NCBI GenBank assembly: GCA_964412015.1
Contig: CAYPMO010000016.1
Coordinates: forward strand, 1 to 64,000
Direction of reading: 5' to 3'
DNA: 64,000 bases
Origin: SZUA-318 sp964412015
Lineage (GTDB): Bacteria > Gemmatimonadota > Gemmatimonadetes > Longimicrobiales > Gaopeijiaceae
Shown here: piece after piece, positions 8,477-16,100 of the stretch
How positions within the stretch are numbered: the stretch's first letter is position 1
Layout: each line of letters opens with the position of its first letter
The notes under the pieces: model-generated
Databases searched by the model: none
Told to the model about the DNA's origin: nothing
What the model saw: the letters and a program-made list of their open reading frames with translations, nothing else
Position numbers and translations under genes: made by a program

Positions 8477-9254
8477 TCAGGCGCCGGTCATCTCCCGGTA
8501 GATGGCCAGGTGCCGGTCCACCACGCGGTCCCACGTGAAGGCTTCGGGCACGCCGCGCCCGGCGCCCGTACGCAGCGGAGCGAGCCGCCCGGGGTCGGTC
8601 GCGAGCTCGACCAGCGCGGCCGCCATCGCATCGTCCGATGCGACGAGCAGGCCGTTCCCGCCGTCCTGGACGAACGCGCCCGCTCCTCCCTGGGTCCGCG
8701 CGATCACGGGCACGCCGCAGCTCAAGGCCTCCAGCGCCGCGACCCCGAGCGACTCGCGCTCGCACGCGTTCACGAACACGTCCCCGCGGCCGAGAAGCGC
8801 GAGCACGTCGGCCTGCGCGCCGGGTCCCAGGAATCGAACCGCTCCGTCGAGCGAGAGCCGCCGCGCGAGCGCCCGCAGGTCGCGTCCGTGGGGCCCGTCC
8901 CCGAGGATCTCGAGCGTCACGTCGGCCCGGTCGCGCACGCGGCCCCGAACATCGGCCAGGACACGGAGGAGGTTGTCCACGCGCTTGCGCGGGTGGAGTC
9001 GCGCCGTCGTGACCAGGCGAAGGCGACCGGGCTCCGGCGGCCGCGGGGAGATACGCCATTCCGACGGCTCGATCGCGCTCGGGAGAACCTCGATCTCCCG
9101 CTCCGGCATGATCCTGCGAAGGTCCGACGCGACCGCCTCGCTCACGGCCGTGGCCCGGAACTTCCAGCGGCGCCACCCGAGGATCGGCGCCGCCATCCGA
9201 TACACGAGCCCGAGTCCTCCGGCGAGCAACGAGTGGAACGTGCCGAGCGCAGGA
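8477..9254 (-). CDS. GT4 glycosyltransferase, C-terminal part (cut by assembly gap)
   Basis: The frame runs from the N-gap to the stop at 8477. Immediately after the gap it reads PALGTFHSLLAGGLG, the TxHS strand typical of the middle of a GT4 (GT-B fold) enzyme; a Met at 9229 is therefore internal. The C-terminal Rossmann domain follows: ARLHPRKRVDNLL, LEILGDGPHG, and the donor-binding ExFG-like segment ACERESLGVAALEALSCGVPVIA with the two glutamates spaced E-x7-E. It transfers a sugar from a nucleotide or lipid donor at the cytoplasmic face. The matching N-terminal half is at 9299-9670. Confidence 0.82.
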
Positions 9255-9264
9255 NNNNNNNNNN
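9255..9264. other. 10-base assembly gap (N run)
   Basis: Ten N characters inside a glycosyltransferase gene. Bases just beyond it (9265-9300) no longer read as GT4 sequence in the frame of the N-terminal half: the frame reaches TGA at 9299. The true missing length is therefore unknown, and contig-end sequence on this side may be wrong. Confidence 0.97.
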
Positions 9265-9298
9265 GGCCACTCGGGATCCCGGCAACAACGGCCTCTCA

Positions 9299-9670
9299 TC
9301 AAGCCGTCTCCGCAAGCCGGCCCATCGCCTGCTTGGTAATCCCGGCCCGATCCGCCGCCCACCCCGACGCGATCGCCGCGGTCGAGCCGAAGCTCACGTG
9401 CGCGTGGACGAGTTCGTAGCGGCCCTCGCGGAGCGCGCCTCCGACCGTCCGGGCGAGGCCGAGGGGGGAGAGCGAGACTCCGAGCCCGCGTACGAGCCTC
9501 AAGCGGAGCCGCTCCACCGGAATGCCCTCGACCCGGTCGAGGCCGGGCCACGGGGTCACGACCGTGACGTCGAGGCCGCGCTCGCGCAGCCGTCGGGCCA
9601 GCCTCAGCACGTGCATCTCGATGCCGCCGACCCGCGGGTGGAACCAGTCCGTGACGAGCGCGATGCGCAT
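9299..9670 (-). CDS. GT4 glycosyltransferase, N-terminal part (cut by assembly gap)
   Basis: 123 residues from ATG 9670. The start MRIALVTDWFHPRVGGIEMH is the classic GT4 N-terminus with the GG-E-H acceptor-site signature, followed by LARRLRERGLDVTVVTP and ELVHAHVSFGSTAAIASGWA. The last 12 residues before the stop do not look like the family, so the stop is probably an assembly error at the contig edge rather than a real end. Together with 8477-9254 it makes one gene of about 400 residues. Its ATG overlaps the TGA of the upstream TPR gene by one base (TGATG), so the two are co-translated. Confidence 0.8.
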   Translation of the reverse strand: MRIALVTDWFHPRVGGIEMHVLRLARRLRERGLDVTVVTPWPGLDRVEGIPVERLRLRLVRGLGVSLSPLGLARTVGGALREGRYELVHAHVSFGSTAAIASGWAADRAGITKQAMGRLAETA

Positions 9671-10530
9671 CAGTCCATCCCCGTGGACCCCTCCAGGGTG
9701 GTGATCCGGTTGCGCATCGTGGCCTTGAAGCGCCCGTCGACGGGAAGGCGGTCCTCGACGGCGAGCCCGCGCCGGTACATGGCCAGCGCCTCGCTCAGCT
9801 TGCCCTCGTAGCGGTAGGTCTCCCCGAGATCCAGGTAGAAGAGGACCATGCCCGGATCACCGGCGATCGCGCGCTGGAGGTGCTCCTCCGCCAGCGACCA
9901 TTTCGCCTCGCCGAGCAACTCACCCCCTCCGAGAAACAGACGTGCCAGGAACCGCTTCACGGTGGAGAGGCGCGCGACCTCCTGGTGAAGCTTGCCGCGC
10001 ACGTGGTTCCCGAGCGGGTGGTCGGGCCGCATCGCGAGGAGTTCCCCGGTGAGCTGCCACGCTTCCTTCGCCAGATTCACCACGAGGCGGGGGCTCTCCT
10101 CGGCGAGCGCGCGCCGCCCCCGCGCCGCGGCCGCCCAGGCCAGCGCTTCGGGGTGGTCGGGACGGACACGGAGCAGTTCGTGTCCGTGCTGGTCGGCGAC
10201 GCGGAGCCACGCCGTGCGGCTCTGGCGGTCCGGACCCATGATCCCGAAGCCGAGCGCGCCGCGCGCAGCTCTCCAGCGTGCCTCGAAGTCGTCGGGATCG
10301 ACCTCCAGCCGGGCGACCAGCGCCGCGTACGAGCCCTCCATGTCGTTCTCGGCCAGGAGGCCGTCCGCGATCTCCACCGCGGAGCGCGCCAGCGCGACCG
10401 GCGACTCGCCCGGCCGGACGGCGGACGGTGGCGCTGCCGATTGCCCCGCGAGTCCCCCGGGTAGGCACGAGAGGCAGACCAGGGCCAGTCCAGCGACGCG
10501 GGACCTCGGGAGCCGGGCGACGGAGCTCAT
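9670..10530 (-). CDS. Exported TPR protein
   Basis: 286 residues from the ATG at 10530, with a signal peptide (about residues 1-31, ending GGLAGQ). The mature protein is almost all helical with weakly conserved TPR units, the clearest near the C-terminus (HLQRAIAGDPGMVLFYLDLGE, then YEGKLSEALAMYRRGL). The arrangement with an N-terminal ADGLLAENDMEGSYAALVARLEVDP repeat resembles regulator-of-microtubule-dynamics-like TPR proteins, but this is only a resemblance. It sits four bases downstream of an Omp85-like barrel gene and overlaps a GT4 gene, so barrel, TPR protein and glycosyltransferase form one minus-strand operon. A scaffold for surface-glycan assembly is a reasonable guess. Confidence 0.62.
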   Translation of the reverse strand: MSSVARLPRSRVAGLALVCLSCLPGGLAGQSAAPPSAVRPGESPVALARSAVEIADGLLAENDMEGSYAALVARLEVDPDDFEARWRAARGALGFGIMGPDRQSRTAWLRVADQHGHELLRVRPDHPEALAWAAAARGRRALAEESPRLVVNLAKEAWQLTGELLAMRPDHPLGNHVRGKLHQEVARLSTVKRFLARLFLGGGELLGEAKWSLAEEHLQRAIAGDPGMVLFYLDLGETYRYEGKLSEALAMYRRGLAVEDRLPVDGRFKATMRNRITTLEGSTGMD

Positions 10531-10534
10531 GGCG

Positions 10535-12232
10535 CTATCTCGACGTCGGGGTCGGCGACCAGTACGTGCGGAGCATCGGCCCGCGCCCCGCGCCCACACG
10601 GCCCACCGGCCACGCCAGCTCGATCCGCGTGATCGAGCCCGTGCCGGCCGGAAATCCCATGCGGAGCCCGACGCCGACGGCCTTGCGCCATCCCGTGTCG
10701 ATCCCGAACGGCACGTTCGAGGCCCATCCACGCCCGATGTCACCGAAGACCGTGAAGCCGAGGTCCACCGTCGGCTTGAACCAGGTCGTGTTGAACCGAT
10801 GCTCGGCGTACGCCATGAAGTTGCTCCCCACCGGGATCTCGTCCTCGCGGAAGCTGCGAACGCCGAACTCGCCCCCCAGAGCCGTCTGGTAGGGCTGGTC
10901 CACGTTGTCGTAGACGTTGAAGCGCATGCCGGCGACGAGCGTATGGGCGGGCGAGCCCCCGGGCTGGACATAGGCCTGGCCCGATCCGCGGACCTCCAGA
11001 TCCCGCCACGGTGACACCCCGTCCGGCGAAGAGTCCAGAAGGCGACCCGCAGCCCTGAGGACCGCGGTCGCGGTCAGGTCCCCGAGTGTCGTCCCGACGA
11101 AACCGTCGATGCGACCATACGTGTCGGCCGGGGAGCTGCTCCAGTCCGCGAGCGTCCGCCCCACGGTGAGCGTGAGCTCGCTCCCCAAGGCGACGTTCTG
11201 GACACCGGTGACCCGGTCGAAACCGCGAGCGGTCGTGAACCGAAGCCTGCGCACCCCCGCGGTGATCCCCAGCCGTACATAGGAGTCGGGAGTGTCCTGG
11301 GTGAACAGCCGGGCGGCCAGCGAGTCGGCCGCCCTCACCGCGCCGTGGAAGTCGTGGTCGAACACCATGAGCGGCGCGCCTGGCACCTTCCTGCGCAACA
11401 GTACCAGCTCGGTGCCGAGCAACGTGAGCGCTCCCGGCTGCCCCCACCGGCGCCCCATCCGGAACCAGCCATTGGTCTCGTCCATGGGGAACAGGACGTG
11501 GGAGATCCCGTGGTCGTCCCCGGTGAGATAGGAGTACTCCTTGTCCTCCCTCTGGAGTCGGCTGTCCAGATAGAACCTTCCGGCCTCGCTCACGAAGGGA
11601 TACGAGAGCTCCGCGCGCGCGAAGTGGCCGGTGCGGGTCGTTCCCGCGCCGATCGCGGCGTTCGCCCGGGTCCCGAGGAACCGCCCGGTCGAGAGCGTGA
11701 GGAACCGGTCGTTGCGCTCACGGAAGTCCCGGTAGCGGAACGACAGGCGGAGGCCCCTGCCCACCAGGTTCTTCTCGGTGACGTAGAAGCCTCGGAACTG
11801 GAAGTTGCTCTCCACGTCGAAGTCGGTGCCGAGCTGCGTGGTCCACTCGTCCCACGTCTCGACGTGGACCACCCACGCGGAGTCGGACGTCCGTTCGGCC
11901 CAGGTCTCGACCCGCGCGATGAAGTCCAGGTCGCGGATCATGCGCTCGGACTCGGCGAGCGCGGCCGCGTCGAAGCAGTCCCCTTCCTTCAGGAGGAGCT
12001 CGCTCCGGATGAAGCCCACCCGGGTGCGAATGTGCACCCAGTTGACGAAACTGAGCGCCCACTCGAACCGGTGCCCGTCGATGTCCTCGGGCGCGAACAG
12101 AGAGTGGTTGCGTACCTCGACGCGGGCGACGAGCCCCTCCGTGCATACCCCGTCCTGCGCGACGAGCGGCGACGATGCGGCGCTCGCCACCAGCAGGCAA
12201 GAGGCGACCATATGGGAGCGGAGGAGGGTCAT
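10535..12232 (-). CDS. Omp85-like outer membrane protein with one POTRA domain
   Basis: 565 residues from ATG 12232, with a signal peptide ending at VAQ (about residue 26). Residues about 30-115 have a POTRA pattern, including the hallmark KEGDCFDAAALAESERMIR followed by a beta strand with alternating polar and apolar residues. From about residue 125 to the end the sequence is amphipathic beta strands separated by turns, with G-D-D/N-rich loops, consistent with a 16-stranded barrel. BamA/TamA/FhaC-type proteins assemble or secrete outer-membrane partners. With a single POTRA and no chaperone beside it, this one may be a specialised translocator or a metallophosphatase-like surface protein relative. 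It leads an operon with a TPR protein and a GT4 enzyme. Confidence 0.68.
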   Translation of the reverse strand: MTLLRSHMVASCLLVASAASSPLVAQDGVCTEGLVARVEVRNHSLFAPEDIDGHRFEWALSFVNWVHIRTRVGFIRSELLLKEGDCFDAAALAESERMIRDLDFIARVETWAERTSDSAWVVHVETWDEWTTQLGTDFDVESNFQFRGFYVTEKNLVGRGLRLSFRYRDFRERNDRFLTLSTGRFLGTRANAAIGAGTTRTGHFARAELSYPFVSEAGRFYLDSRLQREDKEYSYLTGDDHGISHVLFPMDETNGWFRMGRRWGQPGALTLLGTELVLLRRKVPGAPLMVFDHDFHGAVRAADSLAARLFTQDTPDSYVRLGITAGVRRLRFTTARGFDRVTGVQNVALGSELTLTVGRTLADWSSSPADTYGRIDGFVGTTLGDLTATAVLRAAGRLLDSSPDGVSPWRDLEVRGSGQAYVQPGGSPAHTLVAGMRFNVYDNVDQPYQTALGGEFGVRSFREDEIPVGSNFMAYAEHRFNTTWFKPTVDLGFTVFGDIGRGWASNVPFGIDTGWRKAVGVGLRMGFPAGTGSITRIELAWPVGRVGAGRGPMLRTYWSPTPTSR

Positions 12233-12251
12233 GCGGCGAGGTCGGACCGGG

Positions 12252-12280
12252 TTGTTGGTTCTAGACAATCCGTCAATAAT
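12252..12280 (+). promoter_or_regulatory. Candidate promoter of the GT-C operon
   Basis: TTGTTG (12252-12257) and AATAAT (12275-12280) are exactly 17 bp apart in an AT-rich island between divergent genes, which stands out in this GC-rich DNA. The ATG at 12308 follows 27 bases later with an AAAGG ribosome-binding site five bases ahead of it. The box drives the four-gene glycan operon through 18700. Confidence 0.55.
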
Positions 12281-12307
12281 AACGCAAACCCCCTGCCAAA
12301 GGTCCGG

Positions 12308-13777
12308 ATGACTTACGGTTCCGGGCCCGACATCCACCTCGAGCGGAAGGACCGGCCCATCTCCTCGCCACCCGACGGCACGACGGTCCTGGGAGCCTGG
12401 GGCCAACTCGCCTGGTTCGCGGCGGTGGCCGTCGCCTGGTCGATCCTGCTCATGGGCCTTCCGCTCGATCCGGATTACACGGCGGGAGAGCTTCTCGACC
12501 ACCTCGCGTCGTGGCTGCGGACCGGCGTGCTCTACCCCGAGCTCGGGGCGACCCCACCGTATCGCGTCCTCAACTACCCACCCCTGGTCCTCGTCGCGGG
12601 ACGGGTCCTGGCCGGCCTGGGGCTTTCGGAGCTCGCGGCGGGCCGGGCGGTGAACGCGGTGGGTCTGGTCGCCCTCGTGGTCGTGGCGGCGTGGTGGGCG
12701 CGCGCCCGCGGCGCCGGCAGCACCACGGTGGCGGGTACGGTGGGGCTGCTCGGCGCGAGCTTTCCCGTCCTGTACGGAGCCGGCCAGTTTCACATCGAGC
12801 TCTGGGCGTCGGCCTTGACGCTCGGAGGGTTCGCGCTCCTCCACCGGGCCGGCGGCCGACGGGAAGCGGCGCTCGCCGGGGCGGCGCTCGCGCTCGCCTG
12901 CTTCGCGAAACAGACGCAGGTCGTCCCGGCGCTCGTCGCCCTCGCGTGGGCGTGGCGCTACCGCCGCACGGCCGCTCCGGTCGCGACCGCGGCCCTCACG
13001 GCGCTCGGCCTGGTCGGGTGGGCCGCGATCACGCTCGTGTGGGGCTTCGAGCCGTGGCGTCACATGATCGAGTACACGGTCGGAACGTATTCGCTTGCCA
13101 ACCTCGGTCTCCAGGCCGCGAGCCATGCCCTGCCCTGGGCCGTGTTGCTCGCGTTCGCCGCGCGTACCGCGTGGCTCGAGCGCACGACGGCCGCTGCGGA
13201 CCCGGTGTTCTGGCTCTGGGTCGGAAGCCTCGTGTGGTCGCTCTCGGCCGCACGCATCGGATCCGGCTACGCGTACTATCTCGACCTGCACCTGGCCACC
13301 GCGATCTGGGTCGGTCCGAGGATCTTCGGCGTGGGCCGTTCCGGTCCGAGGCGCCTCTGGGGTTGGCTTCTGGCCGTGCAGATCGTCGGCGCCGACGTGG
13401 GAGTCGGAGCCACGCTCGCGGTGAACGCGGCCAGGCTGCGCGCCGTGGATGACGAGCTCCCCTCGCTCTGCGCGGCCCTCTCCGACGCGCCGGACGTGAT
13501 CGCGGAGGATGTGGGGATCGCTCGGGCGTGCGGGCGCCGCCCCGTGCTGCACCCCTTCATCATGACATCCCTGGCCGAGCGGGGACGTTGGGACCCGTCA
13601 CCGCTCGAGGCGGCGGTACGCCGCGGCGACGTGCCCGTCGTCCTGCTTCTTTTCGACCCCCGGGAGCCGGCTCGGGGAGCGCACGGCGAGCGGTGGCCGC
13701 CCGGTCTGCTCGAGGCGTTCGCGCGCGCGCCCTCGGTCGAACGCCTGCCCCCCGGGTACTGGGTGCTCCGGTGGTAA
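12308..13777 (+). CDS. Membrane GT-C glycosyltransferase (GT39/ArnT-like)
   Basis: 489 residues with about ten hydrophobic segments. After the first membrane helix comes an extracytoplasmic loop with LDPDYTAGELLDHL, an Asp-x-Asp placed where GT-C enzymes such as PMT and ArnT have their catalytic acid. FAKQTQVVPALVALAWAWRY and SGYAYYLDLHLA further on fit the same fold. The soluble C-terminal tail is short. Such enzymes use polyprenyl-phosphate sugars and act on the outer face of the inner membrane. It is the first gene of the operon, and the next gene starts 7 bases before its stop. The acceptor is unknown. Confidence 0.72.
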   Translation: MTYGSGPDIHLERKDRPISSPPDGTTVLGAWGQLAWFAAVAVAWSILLMGLPLDPDYTAGELLDHLASWLRTGVLYPELGATPPYRVLNYPPLVLVAGRVLAGLGLSELAAGRAVNAVGLVALVVVAAWWARARGAGSTTVAGTVGLLGASFPVLYGAGQFHIELWASALTLGGFALLHRAGGRREAALAGAALALACFAKQTQVVPALVALAWAWRYRRTAAPVATAALTALGLVGWAAITLVWGFEPWRHMIEYTVGTYSLANLGLQAASHALPWAVLLAFAARTAWLERTTAAADPVFWLWVGSLVWSLSAARIGSGYAYYLDLHLATAIWVGPRIFGVGRSGPRRLWGWLLAVQIVGADVGVGATLAVNAARLRAVDDELPSLCAALSDAPDVIAEDVGIARACGRRPVLHPFIMTSLAERGRWDPSPLEAAVRRGDVPVVLLLFDPREPARGAHGERWPPGLLEAFARAPSVERLPPGYWVLRW

Positions 13778-15402
13778 CGCACACGCGTCCGGCCGGACGG
13801 TGGTCCCGGCTCGGTTCGTTCCTCGACGCCGAGTCGGCTCGCACGGGGCTCCCGCTCCGGGCGCTCGTCGCGACCGCGTTCGCCGTCCACGTGCTCGTAG
13901 CGTTCCTCGCGTTGAACCCGTGGCACCCCGACGAGCACTTCCAGATCCTCGAGTTCGCCTGGGCCAGGGCGGGCCTCGCCCCGACGGACTCGTTGCCCTG
14001 GGAGTGGTCCGCGCGGATCCGGCCCGCGCTCCAGCCGACGCTCGCCCTCGTGGTGCTCGAGGCCCTGCGCGCCCTCGGCCTCACGTCTCCGTTTCTGTGG
14101 GCCCTCCTGCTCCGGCTCGGCACCCTCGTCGTGGCGTGCGCGGTCCTGCTGCGCGTGTTCGCTCACGTCGCGCCTACCCTGGGGCGGGAGGGACGACGAA
14201 CGCTCTGGCTCGGCGGGCTGCTCCTCTGGTTCCTGCCGCTGTTTCTCTTTCGCTTCACGTCGGAGAACCTCTCGGGCATCGCCCTGGCGTGGGCCCTCGT
14301 GCTCGCGGACCGGGCCGACGCCGGCGCGCGCCGGGACGTCGCGGTGGGCGTGCTCCTCGGTCTGTCCTTCGTCCTGCGCTTCCAGATGGCGGCCGGCGGC
14401 GTGGTGGTGTTGGCGTGGACGGCGTTTCGCGGGGAGGGAGGGCCCGCGCGCGCGACCAGAATGGCGCTCGCGGCCGCGGCCGTGGTGGCGGCGGGCGCAC
14501 TCCTGGACTCCTGGTTCTACGGCGAGTGGGTCTTCACGCAGTGGCGGTATCTCCGCGTCAACGTGCTCGAGGGTGTGGCCAGCTCGTTCGGCACGAGGCC
14601 CTGGTACTGGTACGTCCTGTGGGTCCCGGTCTGGATGGCTCCACCTCTGGGCCTCGCGATCGCCGTCCTCGCGCTCGCGGGCCTCGTGTCGCACCGCAGG
14701 GATCCGTGGAGCTGGGTCTTCGCCGTGATCCTCCTGGCGCACTCGCTCGTCCCGCACAAGGAGCTGCGCTTCCTGCTACCGCTCCTGTACGTCCTGCCCG
14801 TCGTGCTGGCGCGTGGAGCCGACGCATGGGTGCGATGGTCCTCGCTTCCCGGACCGTCCGCGACGGACCCGCCGGCGGATTCCCCGAGGCCATGGCCGCG
14901 GTGGATCCTCGTCTGGAGCCTCGTCCTCCAGAACGCGATCTTCCTGGCCCTCGTGGCGACGCCCGCCATCCACCGGGGTTCGGAGGTGGACATGCACTAC
15001 CTGCGTCACCTGTGGCGCGCGGCCGAGCGCCACCCGGACGAGCTCGTCTACGTCCTCAACGACGAAGGCGGCCCATACCGCATCTACGGACTCGACGCGC
15101 ATGTGTACCACCACCCACGTATCCGCAGCGTGCGCCACCACGCCGGCGAGCCCGTTCCGACGGAGGTTCCGCGGGAGACTCCTCCAGAGCGCCTCCTGCT
15201 TCTGACCCGTGGGGACGCGCACCCCGACGTGGCAGGCGTGGACGCGATCGAGCTCGCGTACGCCGCCGAGCCGGGATATCGCGTCATGGCGCGGCTGATG
15301 GGCGCCGAGGACGCCGGGTGGGTCCGCCGGCTCGAGTCGCTGGACGGCTGGGGCACGGCGGTGTCGAGGCGACGGCTCCATCGGGTGGAGGTGGCACCGT
15401 GA
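13771..15402 (+). CDS. GT22-like membrane mannosyltransferase
   Basis: 543 residues starting at GTG 13771, overlapping the previous stop by 7 bases. The first extracytoplasmic loop carries NPWHPDEHFQILEFAW, the HPDE-x-Q motif of the GT22 family (ALG9, PIG-B), with the aspartate and glutamate as likely catalytic residues. Conserved polar helix ends LFRFTSENLSGIAL and FVLRFQMAAGG also fit GT22, as does HKELRFLLPLLYVLP near the last membrane segment (PHKEERFLFP in eukaryotic members). A soluble C-terminal part of about 150 residues follows. It likely adds a hexose from polyprenyl-phosphate on the periplasmic side. Confidence 0.8.
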   Translation: MVTHTRPAGRWSRLGSFLDAESARTGLPLRALVATAFAVHVLVAFLALNPWHPDEHFQILEFAWARAGLAPTDSLPWEWSARIRPALQPTLALVVLEALRALGLTSPFLWALLLRLGTLVVACAVLLRVFAHVAPTLGREGRRTLWLGGLLLWFLPLFLFRFTSENLSGIALAWALVLADRADAGARRDVAVGVLLGLSFVLRFQMAAGGVVVLAWTAFRGEGGPARATRMALAAAAVVAAGALLDSWFYGEWVFTQWRYLRVNVLEGVASSFGTRPWYWYVLWVPVWMAPPLGLAIAVLALAGLVSHRRDPWSWVFAVILLAHSLVPHKELRFLLPLLYVLPVVLARGADAWVRWSSLPGPSATDPPADSPRPWPRWILVWSLVLQNAIFLALVATPAIHRGSEVDMHYLRHLWRAAERHPDELVYVLNDEGGPYRIYGLDAHVYHHPRIRSVRHHAGEPVPTEVPRETPPERLLLLTRGDAHPDVAGVDAIELAYAAEPGYRVMARLMGAEDAGWVRRLESLDGWGTAVSRRRLHRVEVAP

Positions 15403-16100
15403 GCATCGCCTGCTTCACGGTCGACGCCGAGCCCGACTGCCCCCCGTTTCTCCGGAGCTGGCGGGGCGTCGAGGAGGGCGTCCCGCCCCTCCTGGACCTC
15501 TTCCGGGAGGAGGGCGTCCCCACGACGTTCTTCGTCACCGGGGACACGGCGCGACGCTACCCGGAACTCGTGGACCGGGTGGTCTCCGAGGGCCACGAGC
15601 TGGCGAGCCACGGCATGACCCACAGGGTGTTCACGTCCCTGACCGCCGCAGAGGCCGAGCGCGAGATCCGCGAGACGTCCGCCCTCCTCCGGGAGCACGC
15701 ACCGGTGACCGCGTTCCGGGCCCCGAACCTGCGGCTTCCCGACCGGTATCTCCCGCTCCTCGAGGCCGACGGCTATCGCGTGGACAGCTCCCGGGGAAAG
15801 TACAAGCCCGTGCACTGGCGGCCGTCGGCCCCCACGTCGCTCGTCCGCCTTCCGGCGTCCGTGACCTCGTCCTGGCTCCGGCTGCCCCCATCCGTGCGCG
15901 ATCCCGTGCTACGGCGGCTGTCGAGCCCGGTCGTGCTCTTCGTCCACCCGTGGGAGCTCGTGGACCTGCGGCGTGCCCCCATCCCCTGGGACTGCCGCGC
16001 CGGAACCGGGCCGGCCGCGCTGGAGCGCTTCCGGACGGCGATCCGCCTCCTCCGCGAGGCCGGCGCGCGTTTCCTGCGCATCTCGGAGGTTGCGCGGTGA
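15399..16100 (+). CDS. Polysaccharide deacetylase (NodB-type, CE4-like)
   Basis: 233 residues from GTG 15399, sharing GTGA with the previous stop. All CE4 landmarks can be read: the Asp pair in FTVDAEPDC (Asp9 and Asp13), the metal-binding SHGMTHRV (His71 and His75), the FRAPNLR motif, and a late histidine in VLFVHPWEL. There is no signal peptide, so it would act in the cytoplasm on lipid-linked or nucleotide-linked substrate unless exported another way. It resembles the short deacetylases of exopolysaccharide loci. It removes N-acetyl groups from amino sugars; its place between two GT-C genes suggests the substrate is part of the glycan they build. Confidence 0.85.
   Translation: MSIACFTVDAEPDCPPFLRSWRGVEEGVPPLLDLFREEGVPTTFFVTGDTARRYPELVDRVVSEGHELASHGMTHRVFTSLTAAEAEREIRETSALLREHAPVTAFRAPNLRLPDRYLPLLEADGYRVDSSRGKYKPVHWRPSAPTSLVRLPASVTSSWLRLPPSVRDPVLRRLSSPVVLFVHPWELVDLRRAPIPWDCRAGTGPAALERFRTAIRLLREAGARFLRISEVAR

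Noticed and set aside
12233..13552. Long upstream extension of the Omp85-like frame on the minus strand
   Set aside because: It is antisense to the GT-C gene and low complexity; the real start at 12232 opens on a signal peptide.
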